Below are positions 27,919-28,039 of a stretch of 28,039 nucleotides of DNA, piece after piece. The number at the start of each line of letters is the position of its first letter. The first letter of the stretch is position 1. A program made the position numbers and the translations under genes. Under the pieces are notes generated by a model, which ran no database searches, was not told where the DNA came from, and saw only the letters and a program-made list of their open reading frames with translations. This DNA is from a virus, in the IMG/VR virus record IMGVR_UViG_3300049825_000443, positions 1 to 28,039 of that record. One strand, written 5' to 3'.

Positions 27919-28039
27919 TTCCCGGGCCCCCGATCTTGGCGGGTTTGTGGTGACATTGAACCGGCGTTAAAGCGGTTTTCACCGCATTTTCTGCCACGCT
28001 TCTGGTGCATTTCGAGCGCCGACTGGCTCAAAATAAACG
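27919..28039 (+). other. Non-coding right end, possible terminator
   Basis: No gene is seen. A short stem GCGG-TTTTCA-CCGC (around 27973-27986) followed by ATTTT could be a weak terminator for the lysis operon. The flanking sequence CGTTAAAGCGGTTTT is loosely similar to the CGTTTAA repeats downstream of mor at 6555-6580. This could be an operon junction or lie close to a phage terminus; the window ends before it can be decided. Confidence 0.3.

Larger units (their letters stand above)
1..28039. mobile_element. Mu-like transposable phage/prophage (partial)
   Basis: The whole window reads as one transposable phage. It has a DDE transposase and AAA+ partner, GemA, a Mor-type activator, and Mu-type head and terminase proteins, with a repressor at the divergence point near 18.2-18.4 kb. 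Both edges cut the element: gp36 runs off the left end, tail genes are absent, and no clear terminus or host gene is seen on the right. The small DNA-binding protein beside the repressor resembles the BcepMu gp16 family, so a BcepMu-like lineage is likelier than classical Mu. Whether this is an integrated prophage or a phage contig cannot be decided from the window. Confidence 0.9.

Noticed and set aside
1-28039. CRISPR array or tRNA/rRNA genes
   Set aside because: No regularly spaced direct repeats and no tRNA-like cloverleaf or rRNA sequence was noticed on either strand.
27950-28039. Phage terminus with transposase-binding repeats at the right edge
   Set aside because: No convincing set of ~20-bp repeats and no partner end is available; weak similarity to the segment after mor is not enough.

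Overview
The window is most of a Mu-like transposable phage or prophage. Its GC content, codon use and protein relatives suggest a high-GC betaproteobacterial host, probably Burkholderiales. No host housekeeping gene is visible. Landmarks are a DDE transposase (MuA-like) with its AAA+ partner (MuB-like), DUF3164, GemA (Mu gp16), a Mor-type activator, protease/major capsid/gp35/gp36 homologues, and DUF1804 small terminase, large terminase, DUF935 portal and a Mu F-like head protein.

Layout. The switch region is at about 18216-18417. An S24-type repressor reads right (18418-19068), and a small BcepMu gp16-like DNA-binding protein reads left. From there a tightly overlapping early operon runs leftward: DUF3102-like protein, two small genes, MuA, MuB, small genes, a winged-helix protein, DUF3164, an HNH protein, an HD phosphohydrolase, zinc-ribbon proteins, an integron module, GemA and Mor. 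After Mor, on the same strand, come the protease, capsid cement protein, major capsid, gp35-like protein, an FN3/LamG protein, a beta-propeller-like protein and gp36, which is cut by the left edge. To the right of the repressor are two exported accessory proteins (Sel1-like and a secreted HNH) and a 0.5-kb gene-poor stretch. A rightward operon follows: small membrane protein, DksA/TraR zinc finger, coiled-coil membrane protein, terminases, portal, F-like protein, M15 endolysin, holin-like protein and a small phage protein. The head genes are therefore split between two outward-pointing operons.

The most unusual content is at 7605-9283. A full-length integron-type integrase (IntI, with the tyrosine-recombinase catalytic residues and the IntI-specific extra segment) sits inside the phage early operon. 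It overlaps gemA by ATGA and lies beside one apparent gene cassette, bounded by a core site at 8685 and a textbook 58-bp attC (9226-9283) with the expected extrahelical base. The cassette carries a phage-type gene in antisense orientation to the array but in line with the phage operon. Both core GTT triplets are read as the same in-frame Asn codon, so recombination would exchange C-terminal tails of genes without breaking frame.

Other unexplained structure: a conserved dyad, GGTGAA-N4-TTCACC followed by AAGAC, lies ahead of three late transcription units on both strands and is a candidate binding site for the phage activator. A perfect 20-bp palindrome occurs twice inside the DUF3102-like gene. 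All functions are read from sequence patterns and recalled family features; no database search was run.
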